From Metallyticus violacea (Eukaryota; Arthropoda; Insecta; Mantodea; Metallyticidae), in NCBI GenBank assembly GCA_030762175.1, contig CM060846.1:182316541-182380540 (forward strand): a stretch of DNA of 64,000 nucleotides, given 5' to 3'. The translations under genes were made by a program, and so were the position numbers. Under the pieces are notes generated by a model. That model saw only the letters and a list, made by a program, of their open reading frames with translations, searched no databases and was not told the origin of the DNA. Each line of letters opens with the position of its first letter. Position 1 is the stretch's first letter. Shown one piece after another: positions 1-10,035 of this stretch.

Positions 1-1066
1 GTTCCCAAACTACGGATGAAGGCGTTGTGCGGTTAAAAGAAGAGGTAAAAGAAATCCAAGAAGCCTTTTTGCTATCCTTAATGACTCGGCGGCATTTGGC
101 GCGAAGTTGTTTGTAGCAAATCATATTTGCTGATGTAGGGTGGCGACGAAAAGCTCGGAGAGCACCTCGGCGTGCACGCAATGCATCCCGGCATTCATCA
201 GTCCACCAGGGAACCGGCAAGCGTCTGCGGTGACAAGACGACCGGGGAATAGCCTTATCTGCGGCCATCATGATGACCGTACGGAGGTGCTCGATCGCGA
301 TGTCGATAGATGGAAATTCACACCCTGAAAATTCTGCCAAAGATCGATAGACAGGCCAATTTGCCTTTTCAATGAGCCATTTTGGCGCGCGCTGTGAATG
401 TGCGTTTGAAGAGCGTACATGGATCTGACACGGAAAGTGGTCACTGGAATATAAATCCGAGATGACGTTCCAGGTGAAATGTACAGCAAGTGAGGCAGAA
501 CAAATGGATAAGTCCAAGTGCGAAAAGCTATGAGTGCTGTCAGAGAGAAAAGTAGGTTGACCAGTGTTGAGAAGTATAAGATTGTGATTTAGCAAAAAGT
601 CAGCTAAGAGGTTACCTCTTGCACACTCCGTGGTGGAACCCCATAGGGGATGGTGTGCATTGAAATCCCCCAAAAGAAGAACAGGGGGTGGTAGCTTAGA
701 CAAAAGATCGTCCAGGTCAACTGTGGTGATGGTGCCGGACGGAGGTAAATAAACATTGCAGACTGAAAAACTAAGGCCAGAAAAGTGAACTGTAGCTGCA
801 GCAGCTTGTAAAGGAGTCTGGAGCTGTAATGAGGTGCTGTACACGTCGTTTCGAATTAAAAGTAAAACTCCGCCGTGAGCGGGAGTGCCATCTTCGGGAG
901 GGAGATCAAATCTCACCGAAGAGTAACCGCGTAAATTAAAAGAATCACTTGGGCGAAGCTTAGTCTCTTGGAGACACACAAGCAAAGGGTCAGTAGAACG
1001 TAAAATTAATTCCAGGTCAGGTCTTCGACTACGGAGACCACGCACATTCCACGAAAGGATAGCCAT
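1..1066 (-). CDS. LINE ORF2, N-terminal APE endonuclease (partial at window edge)
   Basis: The ATG at 1066-1064 opens a frame that stays open for 355 codons and runs off the window. The N-terminus is an apurinic/apyrimidinic-type endonuclease, which nicks target DNA to prime reverse transcription. Expected active-site motifs are visible: SWNVRG (Asn about residue 7), LQETKL (Glu about 34), LLGDFNAHHPLWG (Asp about 134, Asn about 136), a later LDLSI (Asp about 185) and SDHFP (Asp-His about 209-210). After about residue 220 comes the basic linker that normally precedes the reverse transcriptase, including PWWTDEC. The reverse transcriptase itself is outside the window. The start is chosen because it gives the usual short leader before WNVRG and lies 38 bases after the ORF1 stop. 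No key endonuclease residue appears to be missing. Confidence 0.88.
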   Translation of the reverse strand, partial: MAILSWNVRGLRSRRPDLELILRSTDPLLVCLQETKLRPSDSFNLRGYSSVRFDLPPEDGTPAHGGVLLLIRNDVYSTSLQLQTPLQAAAATVHFSGLSFSVCNVYLPPSGTITTVDLDDLLSKLPPPVLLLGDFNAHHPLWGSTTECARGNLLADFLLNHNLILLNTGQPTFLSDSTHSFSHLDLSICSASLAVHFTWNVISDLYSSDHFPCQIHVRSSNAHSQRAPKWLIEKANWPVYRSLAEFSGCEFPSIDIAIEHLRTVIMMAADKAIPRSSCHRRRLPVPWWTDECRDALRARRGALRAFRRHPTSANMICYKQLRAKCRRVIKDSKKASWISFTSSFNRTTPSSVVWE

Positions 1067-1104
1067 TGTTAAAATTAGATAAAAGAAGCTAAAAATTTAC
1101 CACC

Positions 1105-2385
1105 TTACTTTTTGGACGGTGCAGGGCGAAACAAACGTCCTTTTTTCAGTCGCGTGGGACTCGGTGGTTTAGAAGGAGCAGGCACATCCTGCTCCATTAC
1201 TTCCTCAGAGGGAGGGCTCTCCCGCTGAGAAGCATCCACCGATTCCAACGCCTGGAATCGGTTGGATGTAGATATAGGCGGCGACGGCGACCGCCTAGCG
1301 GGTTTGCTCCCATCATGGGAGCGTGACCTCCGAGGAGGAGAAGGGCTCTTCTTCTGCTCTACTTGAGTTGACGACTTTAAAAAATCCGTTCGTGTAAAAC
1401 TCGTCCTGAACTTAATATCAGGGGCATTAAAAACAACCGCTTTGAGCTTCATGGTAGAGCGCTTTGGAGAACTAGGAGTAGTTTGGACCCGTGTAAAAAC
1501 AAGATCGCAGGTCTGCGTACTGCTATCGCACTTCTTGGGCGCAAAAGAAGCTGCTGCGCTGTAGGTGCCGGTCTTAGGCACGACAGGTTGGCGAGACTGG
1601 AATCGCTTCCGGGCTTCAGTAAAGGAGAGTTTTTCCTTCACCCGGATCTCCTGGATACAGCGCTCCTCTCGAAAACGAGGGCAATCGCGGGACGAGGCTG
1701 GATGTCCACCGCGGCAGTTGACGCAGACAGGAGCAGATGGGCATGCTCCCTCGTGACTTGCTTCACCGCAGGTTGCACAGATGGGAACGGCACTTTTACA
1801 GGATATGCGAGTGTGTCCAAAACGCTGACATTGAAAACATCGCAACGGGCTCGGGATATACGGGCGCACTTCCATCACCTCGTAGCCCGCCTTTATCCTG
1901 TGCGGCAAATCGACCCTGTCGAATGTGAGGAAAAGAGTCCGGGTCGGCTGTAATTCCCCCTCTTTCCTTGCCTGTACACGATAAACTGAGGTGACCCCTT
2001 GGTCTTCCAGACAGCTCTGGATTTCCGGGTCAGACATTCCGTCTAGAACATTTGTGGTGACAACTCCTCGCGACGAATTCATGGTCTTATGTTTCTCGAC
2101 ACGGACGGGATATCCGTGGAGTAGCGTCGCCTTGAGCAACGAGTTGCTTTGAGACAGGCCAAGTGTCTCCACTAAAAGTGATCCGTTGCGTAGACGGGTA
2201 CAGGACTTAACGGGCCCAGCTATGGCATCAATGCCCTTCTGAATTTTAAATGGATTTACGGTCGTAAACGACTGACTCTCTTCAGTTCGACTAATGACCA
2301 AGTATCGAGGGAAAGACTTCTCGCATACTTCTTTTACGTCAACTCTTTTTCGTTTAAAATGTAAAGGATTATTTTCCAGTACCAT
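1105..2385 (-). CDS. LINE ORF1, gag-like nucleic-acid-binding protein
   Basis: This 426-residue frame encodes the nucleic-acid-binding ORF1 protein of the same LINE, which packages element RNA with ORF2. Three tandem zinc knuckles are visible: C183-X2-C-X4-H-X4-C196, C203-X2-C-X4-H-X3-C215 and C221-X2-C-X3-H-X6-C235, the arrangement typical of I/Jockey/R1-group gags. Upstream (about residues 25-175) is an RRM-like region containing the recurring phrase KGIDAIAGPVKSCTRLRNGSLLVE in part. After the knuckles comes a basic, Ser/Pro/Arg-rich C-terminal tail (about 300-426). The frame is intact. The overlapping plus-strand frames at 1483-1953 and nearby are antisense shadows. The start at 2385 is the first ATG of the frame; a start a few codons away cannot be excluded. 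Confidence 0.88.
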   Translation of the reverse strand: MVLENNPLHFKRKRVDVKEVCEKSFPRYLVISRTEESQSFTTVNPFKIQKGIDAIAGPVKSCTRLRNGSLLVETLGLSQSNSLLKATLLHGYPVRVEKHKTMNSSRGVVTTNVLDGMSDPEIQSCLEDQGVTSVYRVQARKEGELQPTRTLFLTFDRVDLPHRIKAGYEVMEVRPYIPSPLRCFQCQRFGHTRISCKSAVPICATCGEASHEGACPSAPVCVNCRGGHPASSRDCPRFREERCIQEIRVKEKLSFTEARKRFQSRQPVVPKTGTYSAAASFAPKKCDSSTQTCDLVFTRVQTTPSSPKRSTMKLKAVVFNAPDIKFRTSFTRTDFLKSSTQVEQKKSPSPPRRSRSHDGSKPARRSPSPPISTSNRFQALESVDASQRESPPSEEVMEQDVPAPSKPPSPTRLKKGRLFRPAPSKK

Positions 2386-2817
2386 AGCGAATTATTCCTC
2401 CACCATTGCAACCGTCTCCGATGGCGGGCTGCTTCCTGGGCGCCACCCCGGCTTAGGTTACTGGCTCTGGCCTGAACAAAGTAACCTCAGGGTCACACCT
2501 TCCTGTGGGCTGACGAAGGGACCCAATCGCCTGCAGGAAGTCTACAGCTCATGCAATGGCCCTTCCCCGGGCCTGGCCTTTACCAGGGGATACGCTCCCG
2601 TCCTACATGATAACCCAGTGCTGGGAGTTACGCTGTTACCCAGTCACTTTTTACCGCGTCAAACACGGGGGCACCCATCAGACTAAGAACAGGGAAGTAG
2701 GACAAATAAAACAATAAAAGAGGCGAAATAAAAAGGAGTCAAACGCGCTAAGCGCGGACCTGAGGGAGCAGCTCGGGTGCCTCGGGGTCGCTACGCCCCG
2801 TACCCAATAAATTGGGC
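2386..2817 (-). promoter_or_regulatory. Probable 5' untranslated/promoter region of the LINE
   Basis: This GC-rich segment lies between the LINE ORF1 start and the SINE that borders the element. It has no long frame in the element's orientation. Non-LTR elements of this type normally carry an internal promoter in this position; that is family knowledge and no promoter motif was identified here. A short palindrome (CCCAATAAATTGGG, 2802-2815) sits close to the outer end. Confidence 0.45.
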
Positions 2818-3062
2818 CCCTGAGGGGTTCACAGGTGGTGCACACTCTTGATGCATAAGATGAAATGATAAATTACGAAAGGAATTTTTAAGGAAGGAAG
2901 TGTTCCGGCCTACGTTTAGGGTACCTCCTTGGCATTATCCATTTATGAGGACTTAGGAAAACGTAGAAAATACCTTAGTCAAAGAGGATGGTCCTGCGGT
3001 AATCGAACCTCAAACTTCCAGCTCATGAATCCGTGTCTTAACCATCTCGGCCACCTATTTAT
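2818..3062 (-). mobile_element. tRNA-derived SINE, family A (degenerate)
   Basis: Read on the minus strand, this copy has a tRNA-like head (GGTGGCCGAGATGGTTAAG, box A-like, at about 3036-3054), a box B relic (GGTTCGATTACC) near 3005, and a body containing the family's diagnostic GGAACACTTCCTTCC-type stretch. It matches copies at 13575, 19709, 42919, 51646 and 61033. The 3' tail is cut or overlapped by the LINE at about 2818. Box A and box B are the internal RNA polymerase III promoter in tRNA-derived SINEs (family knowledge). Confidence 0.75.
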
Positions 3063-3252
3063 GATTGCAAGTGCAAGGAGCCGCGTTGTTTTAAAATAGT
3101 CGGAACATTGTCCACCAGTTTTGTTGCAAACGAAAACGCGTGGATGACATCTGAACATTTCGGAAAGAAATGAATGCTATTTATTCGAAGATGGGAACAA
3201 GGGATCGTAAAATTCTTGTCTTAGTAGATAGCTGTCCTGCATATCCCAAAAA

Positions 3253-3551
3253 GTCGATCCTGGTGGTGTAGTGCTGACCATACTTGCCTCCTAAACTCAA
3301 GATCGCGTATTCAAACCCGGCCAAGAGCGATGGATTTTTTTCGGGCGTAAAAATTCTAAGTATGGATTCCTTCAGAAGGGAAGTAAAGCCGTGGGTCCCG
3401 TGCCGTACATTTACGGCACGAAAAAGAACCTCAAGCCTGAAAGAAGAGGTCTCTGAGCAAAATTTGTCGGCCATTTCACGCCCTGAATCAAATGGGACGC
3501 TGATGACCTGAGATGTTAAAGAGCGTCTGTAAATAAACCACAAAAAATAGA
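3253..3551 (+). mobile_element. tRNA-derived SINE, family B
   Basis: The head (CCTGGTGGTGTAGTG, 3259-3273) resembles box A of a tRNA and TATTCAAACCCGG near 3305 resembles box B. The body includes GGTCCCGTGCCGTA, GAGGTCTCTGAGCAAAATTT and a 3' block GACGCTGATGACCTGAGATG. Two related copies lie at 37083 and, inverted, at 48712. A near-perfect 13-base direct repeat (CATATCCCAAAAA at 3240, CATATGCCAAAAA at 3552) fits a target-site duplication. The open frame on the opposite strand (3181-3561) is a shadow of this SINE. Confidence 0.75.
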
Positions 3552-3779
3552 CATATGCCAAAAATCATTTGAGAAATGTGAGAATGCAATTATTTTGAAC
3601 TAATCACATAATTAATTTACAGTCATTGGATTTGGAATTAATGCTTAATTTTAAATCTTATTACAAGAAAGGAAGAGTACAGAAAACCCTAGACTTGATG
3701 GAAGCTGCAAAATACTGAACTTCCTTTAAAGTTTCGGCTCTCTATGCCTTACATGCAAAGGTATGGGTATGGCAAGGCT

Positions 3780-4136
3780 ATGGCAAAGGCATGGCGGGAG
3801 GATAAAGCGTCCACCATTTTAACCGTTTCTTGAAAGCTGACTTCTTTCAGCTAGATGTGACAGATGAAAGAAGAAGAACAAGACGATATGCACACTTCTG
3901 AGTGGAAGAATTTTCAGATTGGTCACCCAATTGAAGATTTTCTTCATGTAGATAATAAAATTGTCACAGTAGAGAGTGTCTGCAGAATATATGGTGGATT
4001 CATACGAGTTCAAGCAGAAGATGAAAGTGAAGGAAATAAAATTGATTGTGATTATGACAACGCGCTGCCTAGTAAAGCAAATATAACTGCAGTAATAAAT
4101 CTATACAATTATTTATTTCTACTGCAGATATAGATA
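3780..4136 (+). pseudogene. pogo/Tigger-type (CENP-B-like) transposase C-terminal remnant
   Basis: Around 3785-3850 the DNA reads, with frame breaks, like the AW..V.PSTI.NCF.KA.F segment that ends the catalytic domain of pogo/Tigger transposases. It is followed by an open stretch (3864-4133) with the acidic EDFLHVDNKIVT pattern and a C-terminal ..ALPSKANITAVINLYNYL helix, like the tails of Jerky/Tigger proteins. Only the last quarter of the protein remains and a stop separates the two parts, so it is non-functional. The identification is from motif recall, without an alignment. The minus-strand frame at 3819-4013 is a shadow. Confidence 0.55.
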
Positions 4137-5300
4137 TCATAGGTTTTGAGGTCATATATGAACTAGAAAAACAAATAGAGGTAATTCATCAAAAGAAGTT
4201 AAAACTAACAATATAATTAGATATTGGAGCACAGGGTAGACTACAGTTATCCAAGAACTGAAAATTACGGGTTAGTGTTATTAATATATATAATGGTTTG
4301 AACCATTCTATTGATCCAAAGCGCTCCCAGATGTTTAGTGTATGGGAAAACTTCAGTTGAATAATTAAACTTTGATATACTCTGCAATAACGTCAATGTT
4401 GCTCTCAATCGCTGTTTAATTTCATATATATAATTGTTTATTGGCGTTCTAAACGGCTCGCCACGAATTCGGTGCGGAACTACTTGGGAGACCCTTGCAA
4501 AGGCCAGAGTTCGGTGCGATTGTGCACCTATACAGAAAACTGTTTGTCAGTCTTATTTCCTAATGACCTATTACTTGTTAATAAAGTCATTATTGTTCTA
4601 GTTAGATTCGGTGCTTATTAGTGTACAGTGAGAAAAGCAGGTCACTTTATGTGAAAGACGAACATAAGTTTTGCTTTCACAAAAAGCACGTTGGCGTGAC
4701 TCACAGACGAAGTCGTTCGTTACTACACGAGATATGCACTAAATGCCTCAAACACTGGAGTTGAACTGAAGCACTACACCCAGATGAAAAAGTGTGTACA
4801 TATTTTGAAAGCATAATTCGCAAAAATCATCACTCACATTCTTGTTAAACCATTTTGGTAATCGGTATGCCGCCAAAAATATTGCTGGAAAGATGCATTT
4901 GTAAAACTTTCACGGCGTTCATTGTGTTGATGATGGCTTCTCGGGTTAGTATCCATAATACAGTTATGATTCCATCATCAATTGCTCTGATACCACCGTT
5001 TAGAAGTCTTCCAGCGCGATGGACGACCGAAAGCTCGACTTTCATTATTCAGAAGTGGCTGATAACCTGAAAAGCAATCATCAAGAATTATCATCTGATA
5101 GCAGTAACAGCCTTAATACCTTAAAAATTGTTGATTCATAGGCAATGAGTTGACCTTTGTAGTGCCCAAGTGGTGCCAAGTATCAAGAATAAAATGCTTC
5201 TCATTTTTGTAGAGCTCAATCTACATGAACTTCATAATATTTTACATTTCAAGAGAAATACTTTAATAAGTGTCAATATTTTCAGTTCTTTCGTGATAAA
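4137..5300. other. No gene recognised; unassigned, partly GC-richer segment
   Basis: The stretch 4440-5050 is less AT-rich than its surroundings and may be an old unclassified repeat (LTR-like or 5' region of a DNA element). I found no terminal repeats, domains or paired ends to support a class. The short frames on both strands at 4845-5070 mirror each other and match nothing I recognise. Confidence 0.3.
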
Positions 5301-7980
5301 GACCTTTATCATTCTGTCTGCTTTATACAAAATAATGTATATATTGTAAAAACCCAAACTTAATTCAGTTAGTTCTTTGAGAGAATCACACTTAAGGTTC
5401 AAGTCATGAAATAAATTCAGTTAATGCTATTTTCTTTAAAATGCCATCATAAGAGCAGCAATAATTTTTTGCTTCTTCCCTTATCTTCTTTTGCCTCCTG
5501 AAAGGGACAAACAATTCTTCATAATTATGCCACACTTCAGAAACTGTCAGAAAACTTGAAACTACTCAGAGGGTGCTTAAAATACTGTCAACTTTCAGAA
5601 TTTGAAGTGTTAGGGATGCTGCACATTCCTGCATTTCTCTAGTGTTCTTGGATGCAGCTTGGTAAATTACCTAGAGTTTGGCCAAAAATGATTTAAAGCT
5701 ATTTACTCTAGGCATATTTGTATTATTTCACTGATAGATAACTTGAGATGATAATTAGCATAAATACTAATTATAATGCCCAGAAATATTTCTCTCAATA
5801 ACTTCATTACACCATTACATGCACCAAATAACATTCTGCCACTATCACAAGTGACAAGGTGACGGACAATAAGTACTTCCTTATATACTATTCCCAGACA
5901 CTGTAAATGAAGGAGCTAAAAAATTCATGGTAACATGCAACTAAATAAAATCCAGTAAAAGATTAATGGAGCCTAAAGGTTTGGAAGAGATGCATGAACA
6001 ATAAATATCAAAGCTGTTCTGTTCCTGACATTTGTTGACTCATCAATAACACTGGCCAGAAATAATATTTTGGTATGATGCTTAGTAAAATTCATCTTTC
6101 CTTGGGTATATTTCAACCACCAATTATGAAAAAACAAAAACAAAACAATATATAGCACCCATTTATTTCTATCTGCTTTAGTGTTGAAAATACAGGACAA
6201 ATATCATATATACTGATATACAGAAACAGTAATTTACTAATTTAACATAAAGTTACAGTTAGGGAATCTACAGTTGTGTATATTACTTTGTTCAGATTAA
6301 GTTGACACCATGAATTCCTCACAAACGTAGTTCAGGAATCATGCAGATTCTTTTTTACTATATTTGTGATGGTAATACTATAAAAGAAAGTAAGAGGTCT
6401 ATTTCAGACTTCATGACATAGTATATTTTAGTTATTTTCATCTCATACTAGGGTACCAGGCAAGATTAGTCATTGCTCCCCATACTCATACAGAGCATTT
6501 GCAACAATGTTCAAATGGAAAGAGGAAAATCTTTGACATTTGTTACACCAATAGTTTGAAGGGAACCAAAAGACCACTATGTCAATTGTTGCTTTTTTCT
6601 TGTCAGTATAAAGGGCATATAATAAAATAATTAAAAAAGTCTGACCTAGATTAGACAATATACCTCAGCTGCATTCAAATAAAGTAAGTTTCTGGTCCAA
6701 CTTTCAGCCATCTACCAGGGCTTCCAGAAGTTCATTTATGTTTATCTGACAATATACAGGAAATATGAAGGGGTAAAACTGACATTGATTTTTGAATAAG
6801 TCCATCAAGATTTCAACTATTTAAGCAACATGAACAGTGTAGCCACATCAGAAATCTGAATATAAAAAATAAACCTTCTGAATTGTTGCCATTCTGGTTA
6901 AATGAAACATTACTTGACACTGGAACTAAAAGTTTATTTTACTGTAACAGCAAAAATAGCTTTCTGCATTTCTTCTCTAAGGAAAACCAGTTAGTATTTT
7001 GCAACAATACCTTCTGAAGTAAATGGGTTTATCAAATTATAAGGCAAATGAACAGCAAATTTTCATATGTAGCTCCAAACAGGATTTAAAATATGCTCTT
7101 TTATGCAATGACAATAATATGTCTGCATGCCAATTAGACACTCCACCATAGAAGTATGAGACTGTCTCTCTTGTCATGGATAAGATTATATAAAGAGCAC
7201 CAGTGGGTAATTTGTGCAGATCAAAAGATGATCAATTTTCTCCTTGATAAGCAAAAAGTTCTTGTTTAGAACAGCAGAACCAAACATGACTAATGAAAGA
7301 GAAATGTGGTCTTTGATCAGATTTTATAGCTGGAGAACACAATATAATAAATTAATCTTTTGCTGACTGGCAAATACAAAAGCACCTTCCCATGATTGCA
7401 TTTTAAGTTTGGATCAATGAAGTTTTTGGTCAAGGCTCTAAATAAAGAATGTTATTACTTTGACTGTTTATTGATTAAAGTCCCTAGTCTGAGCAATAAA
7501 AAACTGAAATCAGGGATTTTTATGTTGACCAGACAAGAAAGCTTAAAAATTACTCATATTTCCTAGATGAAATGAATAATGCTGAGTTTTGCACTTTATC
7601 TTTGTTTGTATAATTTTTGAAAAATTTTCTTAGCAACAGAAAGCTACTGTGCATTAGTAAAGGATGTACTATCCAATTTTAATGAGCTTGGCTATAATCA
7701 GAGGTCTATGCTGGGGTCATGACCTCATAATGTTCCAATTTAATGCAAGATCACAATTAAAAGAAGAAAATAATTATAAACGGAATAATTAAATACCATA
7801 TCATTTCAGTTGTGAATTTTGTAGTCTGAGGAAAATACAATTAGCTCCTGGAATAAGTAAGTTAAAGAAATAATATTAAATAGATAATATAGATATATAA
7901 ATTAATAAAACTTCATTATATCATAACTATTTATTTTACATGAACTGCAGCTAAGTTTCTTTTCATGTGAACTGTGTTAT
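5300..7980. other. AT-rich sequence, no gene recognised
   Basis: Only short chance frames with no conserved motif were seen (for example 5973-6200 and 6470-6658 on the minus strand). No repeat structure was apparent by eye. Confidence 0.4.
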
Positions 7981-7984
7981 GACA

Positions 7985-9350
7985 CTCAAAGAGGAGCTTC
8001 TCATTCTGCCTCTTCAATGAAATAATTTATACATTGATTTTACAGCCAAATAACTGAGATGAAGTTGTCCTTCCATTGCCCACCAACATGTTTTACTTCT
8101 TTTCAGGACTGAAAAATTTCTTTCAGCACTTGCAATGGTAGAAGGAAAGTTAAAATTAGTTCAGCCAACTTGTAAACAACAGTATACACATTGTGAAGCT
8201 TATTTAGCTTTACATAGTTTTAATAAGTGTACACATTTTTAGTGAATCCTTCAGTGATTATAGTATTTTCAATTGATGTCTTAAAGGACGCCTTAACTAA
8301 AAATGAAACATGTGATTCTTTGAGTTCACAAAAAAAATCTACAGAAAAGCTTTTGTTGAAGTAACTAATATGTTAAGAATCTAATAAAGGCACAAACTTC
8401 AAGAATTTTTGTGTACTTTTTGATTGAACCATTCATTTTTATTAATGCCTGGTGTTGAGACACATGTCCCAAAATTAATCCTGCACCATCAAAAGTCTGA
8501 GCTACAAGTATGCTTTTTAGCATTCCAGGTTGTCTACAGATTTGATTACATACTGAAATATACCATTAGCTGTGCAGTCAGAACTTGTATATTTGAAATA
8601 CAAATATCTTTATTGACCATTACCTTCATTATACACAAAATGCAAAATAGTTGAAAATTGATTTTTGTTGATACCATCAATGGTTTCATTGAGCACAGTG
8701 CAACAAATGTTGCTTTATTGATGTCTAATTTAATTTTATTCTAATATTACCAACTACAGCAACAATTAGAAAATTTTGCATAATGTCTGAAACATCTTTA
8801 AAATTAGTAGCAGTTTTTAAATATTGAGAAAGTGTTGGATCATAATTAACCAGAAACTATAGCAGTTATATGTAATGGCTTTACTTTCATTGTGATTTTC
8901 AAAGGTGCCTTCTTATTTTCCAGAAGCCATACTGCATCAATAAATTTTTTGAGAGCATTACTATTTTCTTTAACCTTTTCATAAACTATAAGCAACTTTT
9001 TTGTAAATTTAACTAATTCTTAATTCAATAATTCCAAAAACTTGTAATGCCTTGAAAGCAGCTATCTAAGGTTGTAATTAAATACAGTAAATTTACAAAA
9101 GCTATAGTATTCCAAGTAGTTTTCTTAGTTGCAAACAGTAAGCATGGCCAATCATTCAATTTATTAAGTTTACATGAACCAAATAACCATGATACTTTCA
9201 TAATTATTAGTTTTAATATATCTGTTATAGGAACTATTTGATTTAATTATTTTCCTTCCTGCTCACAATGTAATTGAGGCAGAGCTGGAGTAGGCCTTCC
9301 ATGTTTCACAATAATTAAATTATCTTCTTACTTCAGCTGCAAGAATGGGT
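7985..9350 (-). pseudogene. hAT-superfamily transposase, heavily decayed
   Basis: On the minus strand, about 8150 to 7990 reads TIASAERNFSVLKRSKT, the hallmark of the hAT C-terminal dimerisation domain, followed by QLHLSYLAVKSMY. Further upstream on the same strand (about 8720-8430) are degenerate pieces resembling the catalytic core, including a QTFDGAG-like fragment where hAT proteins have CYDGAS. Near 9300 a fragment reads like KHGRPTPALPQLHCEQ. Many stops and frameshifts break the sequence, so it is a fossil. Terminal repeats were not found. The type resembles the zinc-finger (TTF/MYM-like) hAT proteins, a tentative placement. The Penelope copy at 9468 lies just upstream and may have inserted into this relic. 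Confidence 0.55.
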
Positions 9351-9455
9351 CGTTAACTAAATCTTTTATTACATATGAGTCACATATTTCAAAGAAGTCA
9401 ATGCTACCTAACTACACACTGTTCTGGAATAAACAAATGTGTTATTTCACAAAAT

Positions 9456-9467
9456 AACCATAAATTA
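9456..9467 (+). repeat. Target-site duplication, left, of Penelope-like copy 2
   Basis: AACCATAAATTA here is repeated exactly at 10024-10035 and brackets the element. Confidence 0.85.
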
Positions 9468-9534
9468 ATTAATATTATTATATGATTCAGTTGAACTACA
9501 CACTCTTAAAGCTTCACTTACTTTTCATAACTGT

Positions 9535-9840
9535 GCAGAATGTGAAGAAAATCTACATTGGAAAAACAAAGAGAAACATAGGCACATGGTTAAAGGAACA
9601 TTTCAGCAAATAGAGAAATCAGCAGTAGCATATCATTTTTGGACACAAAATCACAACATAATAAATAAAGAAAAATTATTAAAATCAGTACAAGGACCTA
9701 CAGAATTAGCAACCTGGGAGAAAATCTACATCTACAAATACAAAGACAGCATAATGAACTTCAACATTGCCGGGGATGAAAACACAAACTACAAGTTTAT
9801 CACACCACCACCAGAGCAGAATATACATTCCCACAGCTAA
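9535..9840 (+). pseudogene. GIY-YIG endonuclease remnant of Penelope-like copy 2
   Basis: The open part, 9586-9840, encodes 84 residues whose IEKSAVAYHFWTQNHNI and GPTELATWEKIYIYKYKDS stretches match residues 299-344 of the copy 1 protein. The preceding codons (9535-9585) hold the CxxC and YIGKTKRN region in a different frame, so a small frameshift lies near 9550. The GIY block and everything before it are missing. The copy also lost the arginine of TRLKEH (the codon is now for Trp, in MVKGTF context). It cannot encode an active nuclease. Confidence 0.8.
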
Positions 9841-9865
9841 ACGAATGATCCGACAGTTGAACTTA

Positions 9866-9915
9866 AGCCTGGCTGAAGATGGGAACTAAATGTTCTCGAA
9901 ACCGGTTCCATATAT
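9866..9915 (+). ncRNA. Hammerhead-ribozyme-like motif, Penelope copy 2
   Basis: The core reads CUGAAGA (9873-9879), one extra U, stem II GGGAAC/GUUCUC (9881-9886 with 9892-9897) closed by UAAAU, then GAAA (9898-9901) and CCGGUU. The ACCGGU palindrome is the minimal stem III typical of Penelope-associated hammerheads, which is thought to work as a dimer. The predicted cleavage site is after U9907. Flanking UGG/CCA could form a 3 bp stem I. The stem II difference from copy 1 (GGGAAC versus GAGAAC) keeps pairing through a G-U. Activity is untested. Confidence 0.6.
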
Positions 9916-10035
9916 TTATGAAAAGTAAGTGAACCTTTAAGAGTGTGTAGTTCAACTGAATCATACAATGATATCAATTAATATGATTAGCTTTACTGTG
10001 CAAGTTCCAATTTACATTTAAGCAACCATAAATTA

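Larger units (their letters stand above)
1..2817 (-). mobile_element. Non-LTR retrotransposon (I/Jockey-like), 3' part outside window
   Basis: This is a minus-strand LINE read from about 2817 down to the window edge. Its order is a GC-rich 5' untranslated region (about 2386-2817), ORF1 gag, a 38-base spacer, then ORF2 beginning with an endonuclease. Both ORFs are open with no stops or frameshifts, unlike every other LINE in the window. Its base composition is clearly richer in G+C than the surrounding AT-rich DNA. Together these point to a young and possibly still mobile copy. The reverse transcriptase and 3' tail lie beyond position 1, so completeness, tail and target-site duplication cannot be checked. 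The 5' end abuts the 3' tail of a SINE at about 2818. Assignment to the I/Jockey/R1 group rests on the ORF1 zinc-knuckle layout and the APE-type endonuclease; the exact clade is uncertain. Confidence 0.85.
9468..10023 (+). mobile_element. Penelope-like element, copy 2 (5'-truncated, inverted arms)
   Basis: This 556 bp insertion sits between exact 12 bp duplications. It has inverted arms of 49 bases (9481-9529 and 9917-9965) that differ at one position. The left arm is joined directly to the middle of the GIY-YIG endonuclease coding region; the reverse transcriptase is absent. Downstream of the coding remnant are a hammerhead-like core (9873-9907), the right arm, and a 58-base extension outside the arm that matches the extensions of the copies at 34478 and 58622. 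The coding remnant is about as similar to copy 1 as members of one family would be. It is non-autonomous. Confidence 0.85.

Noticed and set aside
1483..1953. Plus-strand 156-codon frame
   Set aside because: Antisense to the well-supported LINE ORF1; shadow frame.
4440..4800. Possible LTR
   Set aside because: No second copy, no paired ends and no primer-binding or coding region nearby.
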